This document shows positions 45,299-59,376 of a DNA stretch of 64,000 nucleotides, in pieces. A program made the position numbers and the translations under genes. Below the pieces are notes generated by a model, which was given only the letters and a program-made list of their open reading frames with translations, had not been told where the DNA came from and searched no databases. Every line of letters begins with the position of its first letter. Positions within the stretch are counted from its first letter, which is position 1. Source of the stretch: Cliona cf. orientalis (taxonomy: Eukaryota > Porifera > Demospongiae > Clionaida > Clionaidae); assembly GCA_963930775.1 (NCBI GenBank), contig OZ005702.1, positions 8,338,278-8,402,277 of the forward strand, given 5' to 3'.

Positions 45299-47547
45299 TT
45301 AAACTGAGTCTTGATTAATGTCTATATTATTATTATTATTATTATTATTACGTAGTTTTTGTTGACCTTGTACCTGCTCAAAGTTTAATTGTCTTTGTGG
45401 TAGCTCTTTGTTGTTGGACATGACGCCTTCTCCTCCATTCTCCCTCTCACCCACGGCAGCTCCGGGTTGCCTGGCCACACCCCCTTGGCCTCGGCTTAAG
45501 CTACCATCAGCAGGAGATTTTTTAGCCCCGCCCACTGGTGGTAGGAGCTCCATTGAACGCTCATCCACAGCAGGAGCTTGCTGAGGGAAGAAATGTGCAA
45601 CAGATAATGATTATCGTAAAACAAATACAGCTGCTTCAGTTTACACCATGCATCATCATCCCAGTAGCAACACATGTGAAGCTATCTACTGTGCTCCTGA
45701 AATAAGGTCACCTCAACCAATGTGTTGACCTAAGGAAAAGGTATGAAATGTTAGTGGTGGCAGTGTGTACACTACTGCACACAGAGAGATAGAGATGGAT
45801 ATGTCTGAGCTATTAGTGGTCTAGGGGGAGGAACCTGGTTATGTTACTGAAATAACTGACAGGCACTGCTTATGAGCCAAAAGGCATGTGGATACTCAAA
45901 ATTGCTGAAGATCAGCTGGCTTACTTGCTGTCCTTGTTGCTGTTGCTGTGAACTACCACCAATGGAGGACCGCAAGTTTTCACACACTCTAAATGCCTGC
46001 TCCATCTCATTCAGCTTCCTCTCAGTATCAATCTTGCCAGAGGTCAGTGTGTCCATCTCCTCCCTCAGCGACTTCACTGCAGATTCATGTTCCTGTCCCT
46101 TCTGGCGCACTACACGGATCAAGGCCATTATAATCTTTAACAGATGGAGGTAGTCATACTTACTTTGTGTGTTCAGGTCCTTCTTAGCTGCTTCACACTG
46201 TTTCCTAGGAGAGGGAGGGAGAGAGAGGGAGGGAGGGAGAGGGAGAGGGGGGGGGGGGGAGACATATAGAGAGAGCATGATAGTTTTGCTACAGTGACTA
46301 AACACAGAAATTTAACATGACCTACTACTGTGCTTTGCAAGTCAGTTGTCCAGTTGGAAAGGCAGTGGCTCTCAAGTGCTTAATTCAGTTATACTACAAG
46401 TAACAGAGGCTGTCAGTTTATACAGTGACAGAGACAAGTGCCATTCCCTAACTTTTCCTGGACTAGTGACCTACAAAGCACAGTAAACCTTAGCTTACCA
46501 CTTGCTAATGTAGGTTGTCAAATCTCCTTTCACCTTATCCCTATTACCTGCATAATTGCCATGGCAACACACCATAAAGAAAGGTATGCAGTATCAGGTG
46601 TACATAGACATACATGTGCCCACACATACACTATCATGAGCTGCCTAGTCAGAGTCCACCCAGTTATGACCTCAAGCCTTTGCTAAGCGACACACTATAG
46701 TACCATTCTCTCTCACATAGTCTACCATACATGTACCTTGTAGTTCGTTGGCATTTTCCTTAGCTGAACGTAGCTCCTCTTGAACTGCATCCAAACTAGC
46801 TTGCAATTTGTCCTAGCATTAACAAATCATAGCATTAACAAGTGATGCTCTGTACTAGACATGTACCCCAGTAGCTGCTATAACTGTCTGCGTTTAAAAG
46901 TGAGTGATACATGTACAGTGTAGTTGGCTGCTGGCCAGTCGCTAGCAACCTGGTCTGCTAGACAACATCCATCGACTGAGAAACCCTCTAACAGATGTTG
47001 TCATTGTACAGCATACATGCACACAATAGGTCCGTCCATAGAGCCGACACCCAAAGGTAGGCCACTAACAGTACAAATTACAGGAGTTGTCTCGTTTTAG
47101 GGGGATGTATGCTTCCCTGATTATCTCAGTTCTCTATGTATAATGAAGATGGGACTATGTACAGTGTCCAGATTTTTTTTATAAAGAAAGGCGGTCCATG
47201 TCTACTGAATATAGGCAGGCTCCACAAATTATATTTTGTGTGCTACAATCATTTGTACACACCATATCATTGTTGGCTTTGTGAGCATTCTCCTCTGCTG
47301 CCTCGGCGCGCTGTAGCGCCTCCTTCTTATCCTTAGAGAGCTGTTCCAATTCATCAGTTAGCGTATCCAACTCATATCGGAGGGACTCCTTCTCGCCTCG
47401 GGCGTCTGCCAGATCCTTCTTGATCTCCTTCAGTTCTTCCTCAGCGCTGTGAAACTGCGACGTGCTCGTCCCGTAGAGATATACTAGCACACCGATAGCA
47501 AAGGCTAGCACTAGCGGAATGATCACATTGGCATAGCTGCGTACCAT
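45299..47547 (-). CDS. Single-pass membrane protein with lumenal coiled coil (GOLM1/GOLIM4-like architecture)
   Basis: Start at 47545-47547 gives a four-residue N-terminus and a transmembrane segment (ANVIIPLVLAFAIGVLVYLY), then a long Glu/Lys/Leu heptad region (EELKEIKKDLADARGEKESL, ELEQLSKDKKEALQRAEAAE). Exons at about 46740-46810 (SLDAVQEELRSAKENANELQ), 46170-46200 (KQCEAAKKDLNTQ) and 45920-46110 (ESAVKSLREEMDTL ... NEMEQAFRVCENLRSSIGG) continue the coiled coil into a poly-Gln run. The last exon (45299-45580) is disordered and contains an Asn run from an ATT/AAT microsatellite. The layout resembles type II Golgi proteins of the GOLM1/CASC4/GOLIM4 group, but sequence alone does not prove orthology. 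It shares a 160-bp divergent promoter with RPS15. Confidence 0.7.
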
Positions 47548-47707
47548 AGCTGAAGTATGGAGAAACGCATCAGTGGAAAAAGAAGACTGTTCTAATTAAA
47601 GCACACCAAACATCTCCCATGCCGGCGCCACGGGCCACGCCTGTGGAGTGGGCTATATTTAGAACTTGCTAACACGTGGTTCTTCCTTTCTGCAGAGAAT
47701 TGGCATC
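47548..47707. promoter_or_regulatory. Bidirectional promoter with 5'TOP-like tract for RPS15
   Basis: 160 bp between divergent starts. Just before the RPS15 ATG is the pyrimidine tract TTCTTCCTTTCTGC (about 47680-47694), typical of the TOP start of ribosomal protein mRNAs controlled by mTOR. A TATATTT lies about 25-30 bp upstream of it. Confidence 0.6.
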
Positions 47708-49425
<1,718 letters not shown>

Positions 49426-50467
49426 ACACATCTGTGTTGCCATGGGAACAGTGAACTTGGACTGCACTATGCTTGTGATTCTGTTGTTGTCAAAATAATG
49501 ATATTATTCAAAATGACTGTCTTATTAAAGAAAACTGAATAAAATAATGTAATTATAACATACACTACATTAATTTTACATAGACTACAGGGTGGTAACA
49601 TTTTTAATGTAGTCGGAGTATACATGCATTTATATTCTTTATACATAAATGGTATATATAGTAATAACACATACATTGCATGTACACAGCACATTTGTAA
49701 TGGGGGTTTATAGCATTATAGGATTCAGGTTTGGGTAATGCAACATTTATAGTGCCTACACACGTGTGGTTGTATGTTCACCAGGTGTATCTATCGTGAC
49801 ATGTACATGTGAAGGGGAGAAGAGGGTAGAGGGGTGCCCATCAATCAAAGGTGTACATGTGAAGGGGAGAAGAGGGTAGAGGGATGCCCATCAATCAAAG
49901 GTGTACATGTGTGGTTCCCCTGAAGTACTGTGGTGTACACAGCTAGGCTATAGCTACAGGCAGGGTGTCTGGATGTAATGATATTCAGTGTTGGTGGCTA
50001 CCAGATGTGTAGGTACTAGGTGAGAGTTGTAGAGGTGTGGGGGGAACTATTAGCTGTGTGATAACCATTGAATGTAGAGATTAAGTGAGTTGTAGGTATA
50101 TCTCTCTCCCTTACTGCTTTCTTTATCATCAAAATTAATATTATAAACTCCGCCAAAGAGAAAATAATCTACACTTACAGCAAAACCACAACAGTCTAAA
50201 CTATGTGTGACACAGTGAACAGTGAGGGGGGGAGCACTGCTCCAAGTGAGAAGCAATGCCAACTGACTGCACAAAGAAGCTAGACAGACATTTCTTGGTC
50301 CATTTCGAGATGGGCTGGCTGAATAACATACAGTTGCAAGTTTCTCTTTCCTCCCCTTAGCCTGTTTTAGTGATATCTTTGCTCCTCCATGGTGCGGCCG
50401 AGGAGAAACTGCATCTGTAGGTCGAGATCATAGTATTAAAAGTTAGCATTACAGGATTCAGGGTAGT
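49426..50467. other. Gene-poor region with a 54-bp tandem duplication
   Basis: RPS15 3' flank, then at about 49799-49910 two copies of a 54-bp unit (ACATGTGAAGGGGAGAAGAG ... GCCCATCAATCAAAGGTG). No convincing coding exon. Confidence 0.6.
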
Positions 50468-50580
50468 AATGGGCAGTATTGGAAATTGTAGCTGATGGTC
50501 GGTCACGGTATGTGGGATATATTATAGTTAATAGTCAATACCTCGGTATCACGGTATGGACGGTATATTGCCCATTACCA
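50468..50580. mobile_element. Short MITE-like inverted-repeat element
   Basis: GTAATGGGCAGTATTGG at the left and GTATATTGCCCATTACC at the right are inverted; the interior has CACGGTAT/TATCACGGTAT. About 112 bp. Confidence 0.6.
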
Positions 50581-52030
50581 ATTCAGGGGATGATACAAGT
50601 ACAATAATAATAATAATAATAATAATAATCAGGAAAAGCTAATCTACTTGCACACACTCACACACTCACTCACACACTCAGCAGAAAACGATAAAAATTA
50701 TTATAAAAACTGTCTCTACAAAAATTAGCATATCAAAGGAGGAATTCCCTTTTGCTGCAGATGTCTACACAGCTTCTGCTTAGGTGCTAGGTGCACCTGT
50801 AACACACACACACACATAATAGTTATCTGATAGTAATTGGGGAGCATGAGATACATAGTATAACTGAATTAAGCACTTGAGAGCCACTGCCTATTTATCC
50901 TTTCAACTGGACTGCAGAGCACAGTATACCACACATGTGCATCCCTCACCTCAAGAACTCTGTGTAGTCTAGTAATTCCCAGCATACCTTGTGTTAAGCT
51001 ACACCCAGTTACACCTCCTTCACACACATGGTGGCCACAAGTACTGAATATCATTAACACACTCACACAGAAACTTCAAGCCATACCCAGTCACAGGGTA
51101 TGAAGTATGTACTACATCAGGAGTACATTAGTACTGTACTCCTGACTACATGCACCTAGCTAACTACAGTATACATGTGTATGCATGACATTGTATACAT
51201 GCTCAAGAGTACACACAATGTCGTAATCAACTGCATGAACACTCCTCTATAGACTATTTCAGATCATATACATACATGCATTACAGTTAGTAATCATAAT
51301 GATACTAGTTTAACTTGCACATGATTTTTACACTGTGCATAGCAGCTCCACTATGACTATGGATGCTCACTCGAGAATGGTACTTTATTGCATTAGATCT
51401 CGTTTACCATAATGATTGTGGTCATGGATCAAGGGACGGATAAGTAAAAATACAAGACAAAGTTGGGAATTTGAATAGCTAGGTCAGAGGAGTAACATCT
51501 TAGCTAATTAACAGGGACACACCACCACAAATTACACATGGTAGTATATTATGCACTCCATTGTACCCTATACACATGTGCTGTGTGTGTGCATGCAATA
51601 ACACTCATTGTATTCACAGTACACATAGCTTCCTCCAAACCACCAGTGCCACCCAGAGACACAGGGGTTGACCCCAACCAGTCTTAATTAACAATAAAAA
51701 TGTTCCTGTTATTCTCTGTACCTATAGTGTGCATAGCTGTAGCTGTTTCTATAGACACATGTGTACCTAGCTACTTTCATCATACATGAGGGGCTATATC
51801 TCACTATCACTCATTCCAGTAGTCCATAATAATTTATTTGCCTATGAAAACTGTGGGTAAGTGCAGGTGTGCACCTCTGTACCATGACCAGCCATAAGGG
51901 TATTGGGTACCCTTTTTCTTTGATATGCAAATAACCATGGTCACAGACAACCAATTGTGAGGCCCTATGAATAGCAGCACCAGTGGCTAAACAATTAAAG
52001 CCTTCTGAAATGCTCTAGATGTCTACTACT
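50581..52030. other. Non-coding, AT-rich; microsatellites
   Basis: ATA repeat near 50603-50628, CACACT repeats near 50655-50680. A minus-strand stretch at 50869-51066 is open but has no recognisable family. Nothing else supported. Confidence 0.5.
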
Positions 52031-52542
52031 GTACTCGCTCTAATTATTCGAACATTCTAATAGCCCGAACGGCAAGTTTAAGTAATTTATTTCCTTCCTA
52101 ATTCGTCGAGCATCCTGAATTTCAAGTTTTCTCATCCGCTCTAAATCAACCGAACGGCCACATGGTACGGCATGGCAGGAGCTCAAGACAACTCTTCCAC
52201 GTTCATCGAAGAGTGTGGCTACCACATCTTGGACAGCATATAAGAGCAGAAAGGTAACACAGACACAGACGGCGATCATTTGTGATCGCTCCTGAGAGCA
52301 CAGCGATACTGAGAACTCTAGAGCTGACAACGATAAACCTATACTGAGTTGGACATCGACTGCTGTTTCTTCGTCGCTATAATAGTGCTTTCTCCATTTG
52401 CACCGGATCCGTTCTATTTACACTGGAACAAACCATTGCCCGAATTTATTTACTTTCTATTCCCGAACCGAACCAAACCGAACCCAAACACCGAACAGCA
52501 ATATTAATAATTTTTGGCCGTTTGGATAATTAGAGCGAGTAC
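52031..52542. mobile_element. MITE family G, about 510 bp
   Basis: Left end GTACTCGCTCTAATTATTCG and right end GGATAATTAGAGCGAGTAC are inverted over about 18 bp. The minus-strand open frame inside (52040-52330) has no known domain. A lone right end of the same family (TCAGATAATTAGAGCAAGTAC) lies near 56977-56996. Confidence 0.7.
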
Positions 52543-52805
52543 GGTATATCATCATAAAATCTTCTGAAATAATTAGTGGTAGCAGTACCTTACTAAAATC
52601 GCAAGTACATGTACATACTGCAGACCTTATGATAAATTTTTTGTATGGCCAGTCAAAATGTCTGATCAAAATGAAATTTGACCGGGCATTTACACCAAAC
52701 GTCCAGGCACCAATGTATATTCTTAATAATTTTTTCTTCCAACTATAATATATCAATGCTGTAGATAGCAGCACCATGCAGAACTAAATTAAGGACAAAG
52801 CTTAC

Positions 52806-52957
52806 CCTCTGCTCAATAATGCTGAGCTGGAGCACATCTGTCATGGTATAATCATGGAGATGGTGAACCAGTGCCTTCCAATTGTGAATAGCACCACTGT
52901 CCAGAGACACACACAAACTGGTGAATACAGGCATAGGAAGATCAAGTAAATACGGAG
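52806..52957 (-). CDS. Death-domain-like exon, copy 1 (isolated)
   Basis: A 152-bp exon bounded by CTACAG and GTAAGC, reading LPMPVFTSLCVSLDSG, then HNWKALVHHLHDYTMTDVLQ and LSIIEQR. The Val/Leu spacing, the Trp in NWKAL and the QLSIIEQ helix fit the first half of a death domain of the MyD88/IRAK/ankyrin type. I found no convincing exon for the second half nearby, so the parent gene is unresolved; it could be a fragment. Confidence 0.45.
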
Positions 52958-54661
52958 CTGTAGATGAAATTTTAAATGAATAATTATCTGAAAGTCGTAC
53001 AGCATCGAATATAATTTTATCAGCGAAAGGGGGTAGATCTACACCATCGCAATAGAGTCTTGCCCCCCCTCCCCGGGAAATTTTCTAAGGCCTGGACGGC
53101 AGTCTCAGCGTTAATAGAGATTAGCACACTTGTGTACACACCGGCTTCAAAAATCAGCATAGTTGTACACGTATCATAGAGTCGGTAGACTCTATAAGTA
53201 GGGATGGCCCGGATATGCCATATACGTAATACAAAACAAAAACGTTAATAACTCAGAACAACTTGAATTTTAAGATTTTTAACTTTCATATTCGTGATCT
53301 ACGCCAAAATATCTATCTATCAAGCCCCAAAACATCCATAGAAACGGTCAGGTACGCCTGAATCAGCCGTTTTTAAGTTTGTAAAAAAACGTGCATTTCG
53401 TCAATCTTCCTTCTTTCATCTTATCCAGGGCTAACTAAAAACTGGCATGACTTCTCATCTTAGTTTAACAATAAATACGCTCCGTTTTGTTGAGCGTAGG
53501 TCTATGGCACGCTATTTCTGTTATCATGAAAGTCGCTGAATCGTAGGTTTACGCAGCGTGTTTAATTAGTGGGTGTGTCCGCCACGCCATTTTGTCATAT
53601 AATGCGCATGCTCCGACAATGTTGCCATGGTGAAGTCATGTGACCGAAATCAGTGGCGCTCAAGCGCTTGCGCTCATGCTCAGCTGGTGAACTGTCGAAA
53701 TGCTGGCTACTATCAACAATAAACTTACTGGTCTAAAAAATTCGCTCTTTAATAAGACGTTTTACATTACTACTCGGCGTGAAACAGTCTTCTTTCAAAT
53801 TTGTCGGCCAGTTGTCTTCAGGAACAAGTCAAATTCAAGAGCTGAAAGGGCGTGGCAGAGTATTATAGAGGAGGAGGGCTTCTAGTACGACAATGCGCAC
53901 ACTGGTTACCTGCAGCTATGTCTCGAGAGTCCCACTGATGCATATTCAATTGTATGTGATGCACTGAATGAAGACATCCAGCCTAAAGACTGATCAGTTC
54001 AGTGCCGACTTTACAGGCCGAGACTAGATCCCATCCCTCACTCTATACAAAATTCCTCACTGATGCCTTCTTGAAATTCTATCATAAAGCCCATTCGGAC
54101 GTGTGTTCAACCCTGTAGTAAATTTTGTACTATTATTGCTATTGACCTCTGTGAAATAAATCACATGACCTTTGTGTTATTATGATTGTGGAAGTTGAAT
54201 GCACAAAATTTAATATTTAATTTAGCCTTCATGGTACCAGATTGTCTCAGGTCAGCACCATCGGTGTTACCATGCACTCCAGGGTCTTCTGCATGACAGT
54301 CCCATAACCTAAAATCAAAGTGAATGCCGGTACTATGATGCTGATGGGATGTAGCTATGCAGGAACTGACCTGAGCTTCAAAAGTTGCCCGGTTCTTCTG
54401 AACACACTAGCTATAATAATATTATGACACACAGCATACACATACATAAAGTAACACATCATACTCTGATACAAGATGTATGGCCGGTGACAATGACAAT
54501 ACTGTAACACTGAGACTGAATCTGATCATGGTAGGTTTAACCATTGACAATCAGTGAAGTTGATAGTCTAATGGGCAAACCATGCGAGGTGGTATAATTG
54601 CCAAAACGTTATAATATTATGAATCATTAGTTGCCCAGAGTGCAATAAAAAAGGAACAGTA
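52958..54661. other. Region of unresolved coding remnants
   Basis: A plus-strand ATG-initiated frame at 53700-53885 (MLATINNKLTGLKNSLFNKT) ends EEEGF-stop, and after that stop the same strand continues open for about 30 codons (HTGYLQLCLESPTDAY). Not recognised; possibly a decayed gene. The 53200-53600 stretch has no supported feature. Confidence 0.3.
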
Positions 54662-55067
54662 ACAAGTATAAAAAAGAATTGAAAATTAAAGGATGAAGTA
54701 GGGATGGTAGGACCAAAAAATACACAAACAAGAGTTGTAGGGATAATCACATCAACTATACATCCCTACGCTTGCTTTTCTCGATTATCGTGATTGCGTG
54801 CACGCACCTAATTTGTCGTTGATGTCAATAATAATAATATTCTTGGGTCTTATCCTTGATTCAATTTATTTTTACATTGTATGTGAAAGAAAATCCTATT
54901 ATTTTACTCGTGGCCGGATTACTGGTTAGTTCAATAATTGAAGTTACTCAAAAGCAAGCGTAGGGATGTATAGTTGATGTGATTATCCCTACAACTCTTG
55001 TTTGTGTATTTTTTGGTCCTACCATCCCTACTTCATCCTTTAATTTTCAATTCTTTTTTATACTTGT
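54662..55067. mobile_element. Foldback element with perfect 118-bp inverted arms
   Basis: 54662-54779 and 54950-55067 are exact reverse complements over all 118 positions as I read them, starting ACAAGTATAAAAAAGAATTG and ending TACTTGT. The loop is 170 bp and has no open frame. Perfect identity implies a recent origin, gene conversion between arms or an assembly effect. A transcript would form a long double-stranded hairpin. Confidence 0.85.
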
Positions 55068-55121
55068 GTAGTAAGTAGCACCATGCAGAACTAGACAATC
55101 AAAACTAACGACAAAGCTTAC

Positions 55122-55276
55122 CCTCTGCTCAACAACGCCGAGCTGGCGCACGTCTGTCATGGTGTAATCGTGGAGATGGTGACCAGTGCCTTCCAATTGT
55201 GAACAGCACCACTGTCCAGAGACACACACAGACTGGTGAATACAGGCATAGGAAGATCAAGTATTAAAATACGGAG
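55122..55276 (-). pseudogene. Death-domain-like exon, copy 2 (frameshifted)
   Basis: Duplicate of the exon at 52806-52957 with flanking intron similarity on both sides (about 290 bp in all). Relative to copy 1, one T is missing inside the ALV(H)H segment and the phase at the acceptor differs, so the domain is not read through. An upstream candidate exon at 55431-55605 (ATG, then HSCRLIPQIVDHELEAKGIK before a GTACGT donor) might belong to it. Confidence 0.6.
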
Positions 55277-55605
55277 CTGTAGATGAATTTTAAAAGATCA
55301 CACTGAATTAATTATTAATTATCATGTAAGTCGTACAGCATCGAATATTCATCAGCGAAACCATGCGCATACTATGTAGTCTGTACACATAAATACTTCA
55401 AAGTTGCTGGCTACGTACGTACCTCCTTAATTCCTTTCGCCTCCAGCTCATGATCAACAATTTGTGGGATTAATCGGCAAGAGTGAAAACATGGTAAGCC
55501 TCCCCGCTTTCTCTTTCTCAGTCTAGAATAGCATCGCCGATTCGCGGCCAGGCACAGCTCAAAGTGGGGCGTGGGGAATTGTAGACGAGTGGCTCGCCCG
55601 CGCAT

Positions 55606-56403
55606 GCGCTAATTATTATTCGCGCGCTAGGAATTGGAAGGAGGGCAACTGTAGGTCACCAATCCATACATGTAACTGGAATTCGATACGCGAGTACAGG
55701 TATTGCAACGCTGGGCTCGGGTTGGCCGTGGACTGGGAATGAGGTTCTAGTATGTACGCGAAGCACACAACGTCGATGACACTGATGCGCAAATGATTTT
55801 AATAGCGCTCATAGGCATTGCGCGTTGACAATAATAATTAGCGTATGCGTGCATGTGATCTGCGTGCGCTCGCGAAGAAATTCGATGTAAAATGTCTACG
55901 GCCTAAGAGATGGACGTGTAGCTGGTGGTACTACTAGAATAATAATAACAGCAGAGTGATCGACCTACACCTAATGTTATGGAACGAAGAGTTTGAAACT
56001 TACAATGTAAGTCACTCGGGGCTGTACTATATATATACATCCGCGATCACGCGCAAAGAGCCCTGCCACGAGCATCAACTTAGCGTTTATATTATGATCT
56101 TGGTGTAGCTAGATGCCAAACGCTCTACCATCATTAGAAACGCCTGAGGGGGGGGGGGTATATTTATGAAAGCGCCTGGCCCTGTACGTAGCTACTCTAT
56201 CAACAATAATATTATTATGCTAAATGTACCCTATCATTAGAAAAGCATTTACTAGACTGAGTATTACAATTTTCTTTTGAGTTTTTGTTCATCCTAATGT
56301 CATGCATACTATTTGCAGGTCGATTTTGAATGCAATTGCATGGTGATGTGGATGCTGTGACCAGACGATGATACATCTATGGGAAGGTGAGGGTGATTAT
56401 TAG
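55606..56403. other. Spacer without supported genes
   Basis: Mixed sequence with several CpG-rich stretches (GCGCGCTAGG, TGCGTGCGCTCGCG) and a G run near 56149. No coding or RNA feature recognised. Confidence 0.5.
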
Positions 56404-56778
56404 CTAAGTATATAATAGCCTTGTCCCCAGGCTCTCTTGGGGGAGGGGAAAAGAGAGCCTGATAACGACTGCATGCGCATGCGCGAACCCTTACCAGCAA
56501 AACATGGTAAGGCAGTTTTCACAGCTAAACGGCCTTTCGAGGGGACAAAAACCAACGTTTGAGTGATTTACCTCATTTAAGTCCCCTAGACACCATCACT
56601 AGCCGATAGCAAGATACTTTTCGAGTGCTTGGGCGACTTTTGAGCTTGACTGGTAGTATACGATCAAGTAGTCCACGGATAGTATACAGAGATTTTGGCG
56701 CATGCGCATGCAGTCGTTACCAGGCTCTCTTTTCCCCTCCCCCAAGAGAGCCTGGGGACGAGGCTAAGTATATAATAG
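56404..56778. mobile_element. Inverted-repeat element with apparent 15-bp target duplication
   Basis: The element (56419-56763) begins CCTTGTCCCCAGGCTCTC and ends GAGAGCCTGGGGACGAGG; its arms are inverted over about 66 bp with two mismatches and each arm contains its own smaller palindrome (AGGCTCTC...GAGAGCCT). It is flanked on both sides by the same CTAAGTATATAATAG (56404-56418 and 56764-56778). Confidence 0.8.
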
Positions 56779-57769
56779 CTAAAAGTGACTGTGGCTAGCC
56801 TCGTCCCAGACCCTGTCACCTTTTCATTGTTATACACACAAAAAATGGGAGGACCTTGGATCACACGAGAAGTATCACATAATGCCATTGATTATAATTC
56901 TCCATTTTTTACACTCTAACAAGCCATTGGCTGAATTTACTGAACGACGATATTATTAGTAATTATTTTTGGGTGTTCAGATAATTAGAGCAAGTACAAT
57001 AGGATACTGTGGGGATGAACCCTCACGTTAATTTTATCATTGTAAGGGGAGAAGTTATATTAAGCTACATGAACTAGCATACAAAAGCGCTGCCAGCTAC
57101 ATAGCCATACATTCAAACAGTATGATGGTAATTGTGTATTATACATGTGATGTTGCATGCCTATCAGCAATTCGTACTCAGTGCTTAATTCATGTAGGCC
57201 ATAATATGGTCACACACACAACTATGTATAGATGCTCGTGACTGATGTACATGTATCCACCGACTGAAATGTGGTAAAGTCCTATGGGAACAATCAGAAT
57301 GCTATTTCAACCAAGTGTAGGTAGCCGCGATACTCTATATCTTCCTACTTGGAGGCAAGAGAGAGAATAGTTTTGGGAATATCTTCACTTGTGTCACAGG
57401 GCAGAGAAAGCGAGCTGGAGAGAGTAGCAAGAACTAAGAAGAGAAAAAAAAAAATCATTTTTCTTATTGATTTGTAATGTCACCCTTTTTTATTTTCTAA
57501 CTTTTGTAGCATATACACATGTTAGAAGTGTGGTCATAGATAGCTATAGCTGCCTAGATTCTGTGTTTAAAGTGGTTATTCTGTTTTTATGTAGGATCTG
57601 CAGTGCTGGACGTGAAGTGGGGATCTACGTGCGCTTCCGTGAATACACAATGGAAATGGTGCTGTGCATGAGTGTGTGTGCATGTGTGAACGCTGAGCCT
57701 ATATAGTGTACAGCAGTGCTTGATTTTTTTTACACGACATACGTTGTTGTTTTTTTGTTTTCTTCTCTT
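56779..57769. other. Spacer with element fragments
   Basis: A partial end of the preceding family (TAGCCTCGTCCCAGACC near 56795) and a right end of MITE family G near 56977-56996. The remainder is AT-rich with no supported gene. Confidence 0.5.
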
Positions 57770-57833
57770 ACAGTGCTGATTGGTGGACTCTAGGATCTGG
57801 AGCTAGGGAGGCTGTGACGGACGAGGACCGTTG

Positions 57834-57864
<31 letters not shown>

Positions 57865-58370
57865 GTAGGTGAGCATGTAGCAAGGGTGTACGTTGGGGGC
57901 TCTGCCCCTGGTTGAGTACACCCTTGATTAGTGTGTGCATGTGAGTGTAGAGTGTGAAGTGTGTGCGTGCACAGTGGCTGTTGTGTGTGCGTGTGTGTGA
58001 GTGTGCATTCTTCAATATTTTGCTGTAGTATGGCATACAGATTGTTCCAGGAGCTGGGAGGCTGTGATGACTGACTGATGGCTGACCGGCGGGGGCCTGA
58101 GGAAAACCATTGCAGTGGTAATGTTGATTGTGTGTGTATGCATGTGTGTAGTAGGTGAGCTTGTAGCAAGGGTGTACGTTGGGGGCTCTGCCCCTGGTTC
58201 AGTACACCCTTGATTAGTGCATGTGTATGCACATGAATGTAGCTTGATAAGTGCATGCGTGCATACATGTGAGTGTAGAGGAGTGTGGAGAGTGTGTGCA
58301 CAGCAGCAGTGGCTGTTGTGTATTTTAATATTTTGCTCTAGTATGGTATGCAGGGTTGTTCCAGGCAAGA
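57770..58370. repeat. Two-copy tandem repeat of about 290 bp with embedded GT microsatellite
   Basis: GTAGCAAGGGTGTACGTTGG, GGGCTCTGCCCCTGGTT and ACACCCTTGATTAGTG recur about 290 bp apart (57877 and 58161), as do GTGGCTGTTGTGT and CAATATTTTGCT(G/C)TAGTATGG. Each unit holds a palindromic core (GGGTGTAC...GTACACCC). The open minus-strand frames here come from GT/CA repeats. Confidence 0.75.
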
Positions 58371-59376
58371 ATCTGCACAAGGAGCGATACATAGGTGAGA
58401 CGTAGTTGTAGTGTAGTGACCACACTCATCTTTTTATTCATTGTTATAGTTGTTATCTTTTTCATATCTTGTGATTTCTCACTTCTTCATTCATTATTCA
58501 TATTTGGTCTTCATATTTTATTCAATGTTTGTACTGCTAATAATAATATTATTATTGTATGCTATTTCAATGACTTTTTAGTGATTTCAATTGTGTGCGT
58601 GCGCATGCAATAATCACGCTAGTAATCGCGTATTGGATCGTGCGCTCCGCAATGTAATTTGAGTCCGAGTCCGCTTCAATATTCACAAACTTGAGTTTGG
58701 ACTTATGGGAACAAGAATGGATGATGTTGGCCAGTACGCGCGAGTTGGATCACGTGCGCGATATACATAGCACTACATTTAGTCACATGATCACGATCAT
58801 GGCCATAGAGTAGGTCGCTGAGGCGGCGATGAAGACGCTTAGCTACGAAGATATCTCCGTTGCACAAAGCGAATAACGTCGATTTTAAGCCATACTGCCC
58901 GGGGGCAAGAAGAGCTGTTCAACGGGACGGGAGATATTCAGGTAAATACCCCTCCATGATCGGTACATTTATAACACGTCGTGGTATTCTAGCTTAGTAG
59001 TATGACAGATCGACTTGCCCCCGTGATATTTATTAGTTAGGCATATGAGTATTATATAAGGCCTGGAGAAACAGTCGTCCAGGCTGATCTTCACCGCCGC
59101 CTTTGGCGATTTAGTCTTTAGAAGAGCCATTACACATGACGTCACCAGGAGGCAACTAATAGTTGGGCGTGGTTATAAATTAGTTTGCGGTTAGAGAAAT
59201 GGTTTTTTTGTCTATAATATTTCTTGCTTCTTAATAATAGCAAAGGATACACAACAGCCAGAATATATATTACGAAATGCTAAACTAAGGCTAATCGAGT
59301 GTGCACCCTGGTACATAAATACAGTGACAGAAAGGAATGTATAAAAACAGGTATAGCTATTAACATAATAGTTTAA
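58371..59376. other. Spacer with a direct repeat shared with 59891-59975
   Basis: ATTCACAAACTTGAGTTTGG followed by ATGGATGATGTTGGCCAGTA (58680-58735) is repeated near 59906-59962, so the LINE fragment between lies within duplicated flanks. No gene seen. Confidence 0.5.

Noticed and set aside
57768-58425. His/Thr-rich minus-strand frames
   Set aside because: Derived from CA/GT microsatellites and a tandem duplication.
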